From: CAG-882 sp050874385
GTDB taxonomy: Bacteria; Bacillota; Clostridia; Lachnospirales; Lachnospiraceae
Reading direction: 5' to 3'
NCBI GenBank assembly: GCA_050874385.1
Contig: JBNMKO010000149.1
Coordinates: forward strand, 1 to 6,025
DNA: 6,025 nucleotides
Positions 5,315 through 6,025 of the stretch are shown piece by piece (position 1 is the first letter of the stretch; the number at the start of each line of letters is the position of its first letter). A program made the translations under genes and the position numbers. Below the pieces are notes generated by a model that worked only from the letters and a program-made list of their open reading frames with translations, was not told the DNA's origin and did no database searches.

Positions 5315-6025
5315 AAGATAAATGTGATGGGTGATGGCAGCGAAAAACAGAGCTTGTATATAGGAAATGTTTTGAAGCATGAGAGAAATATAAGAGGATT
5401 GAAAGCGGAGGATGTATGTTCTGGTATATGCACTGTGAAGGTTTACAGTAAAATGGAAAGCGGAGCATTTGTCGGTGATATACATTTGAAAAGGGCGTTA
5501 TTTGAAAGGCTTGGAATACAACCGGATAAAGCTGGAATATATCTTTGCCATGATGAGTACGACGAGGTGAGCAGGAGAATAGAAATTCTTGACATTCTGA
5601 GAAGAACAGCAAATTCGCATATAACAGCGCGGGAAAAAATCAGTTCTGCACAGGAAAAACTGCTTGAATATGATAGGATATATCTGAAAAAAGAGGATAT
5701 ATTTAACAGGCAGTTTTCACTGTACATGCACGGAAGATTAAAGGAGCTTGATGGGGATAAAAAGGCGGCTTTGGATTATTATATGGATGCTGTTTCATGT
5801 ACAATTCCGGTGATAAAAAAGTATGCTGAAAATAAAGAGCGCGCCGAATATAAAGGGTATTCTATAAATAAAAATTACGCTAAAAGAAATTGGTATACCA
5901 AGAATGAAGAGCCCGCCGAAAATAAAGAGTATTTTGAAAATAAAAACTATGCTAAAAGAAATGGGTACATCGAAAATAGAGAGTATACGAAAAGAATTGA
6001 TATTCCGTCCTGCCTTACCTTGGAT
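5312..6025 (+). CDS. XRE-like helix-turn-helix transcriptional regulator with hexapeptide-repeat insert (partial, 3' end outside window)
   Basis: The frame from ATG 5312 is open for 238 codons to the window edge with no stop. Residues about 16-67 resemble the helix-turn-helix of a Lachnospiraceae regulator type. They run YIGNVLKHERNIRGLKAEDV, then CSGICTVKVYSKMESG (36-51), then HLKRALFERLGI, ending in the conserved RLG. A DEYDEV segment (81-86) and helical stretches around 87-165 follow, including a TPR-like ELDGDKKAALDYYMDAV (145-161). Residues 172-231 are ten imperfect hexads rich in Glu, Asn, Lys and Tyr, and IPSCLTLD after them looks like a return to ordinary sequence. Such regulators are cytosolic DNA-binding proteins, some responding to peptides through C-terminal TPRs. 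The HTH departs from the usual S.IERG pattern (here SKMESG), so recognition is moderate. ATG 5312 lacks a close ribosome binding site except through the upstream hairpin; GTG 5324 and ATG 5327 are weaker alternatives. It is probably co-transcribed with mnmA; target genes are unknown. Confidence 0.75.
   Translation, partial: MKINVMGDGSEKQSLYIGNVLKHERNIRGLKAEDVCSGICTVKVYSKMESGAFVGDIHLKRALFERLGIQPDKAGIYLCHDEYDEVSRRIEILDILRRTANSHITAREKISSAQEKLLEYDRIYLKKEDIFNRQFSLYMHGRLKELDGDKKAALDYYMDAVSCTIPVIKKYAENKERAEYKGYSINKNYAKRNWYTKNEEPAENKEYFENKNYAKRNGYIENREYTKRIDIPSCLTLD
5825..6004 (+). repeat. Ten imperfect 18-bp (hexapeptide) repeats within a 72-bp tandem unit
   Basis: In the regulator's reading frame the hexads are AENKER, AEYKGY, SINKNY, AKRNWY, TKNEEP, AENKEY, FENKNY, AKRNGY, IENREY and TKRIDI, with a loose pattern x-E/K-N-K-x-Y. 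Four hexads form a larger 72-bp (24-residue) unit present twice, at 5843-5914 and 5915-5986. By hand count the two copies match at 55 of 72 bases and 15 of 24 residues. The tract keeps the frame throughout, which supports translation. Confidence 0.85.

Noticed and set aside
5310..5727. Minus-strand open frames opposite the regulator
   Set aside because: The plus-strand frame is longer, stays open to the edge and has helix-turn-helix and in-frame repeat features; the minus frames have Ser/Phe-rich shadow composition.
5825..6004. CRISPR array
   Set aside because: The repeats are degenerate, contiguous 18-bp units with no unique spacers, and they keep a protein reading frame.

Overview
This window looks like chromosomal DNA of a low-to-moderate GC, Gram-positive clostridial bacterium, most likely a member of the Lachnospiraceae. 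That is inferred from strong AGGAGG-type ribosome binding sites, AT-rich spacers, codon use, a SpoVB-type flippase, and an HTH regulator of a kind common in that family. No phage, plasmid, CRISPR, rRNA or tRNA signature was seen.

Layout, left to right. (1) The last 31 codons of an unidentified gene (2-97, +). (2) A 319-residue integral membrane protein (152-1111, +) whose C-terminal half looks like a degenerate SEDS (FtsW/RodA/SpoVE) protein lacking the catalytic aspartate and the SYGGS signature. (3) A 334-bp intergenic region holding a 94-bp element bounded by an 11-bp inverted repeat, then a good extended -10 promoter and a leader of about 130 nt with three consecutive hairpins. (4) A fumarylacetoacetate hydrolase (FAH) family enzyme (1446-2339, +). 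(5) A convergent SpoVB/MurJ-like lipid flippase (2439-3968, -). (6) A 203-bp divergent promoter region. (7) mnmA, the tRNA U34 2-thiouridylase (4172-5248, +). (8) An HTH regulator gene that starts at 5312 and stays open to the window edge (238 codons seen).

The genes do not form one pathway. The SEDS-like protein and the SpoVB-like flippase both belong to envelope and lipid-II-type families, but they lie on opposite strands and are separated by the FAH gene. mnmA and the regulator are 63 bp apart with no clear terminator between them, so they are probably co-transcribed.

The most unusual signals are at the right end. The regulator's strong Shine-Dalgarno sequence lies about 52 nt from its only plausible ATG, and a long hairpin fills the gap; folding it would bring the two to near-optimal spacing. 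The regulator also carries a tract of ten imperfect hexapeptide (18-bp) repeats arranged in a 72-bp higher-order unit, at a point where relatives are expected to have ordinary TPR-like helices. All family assignments here come from reading motifs by eye; no database search was run.
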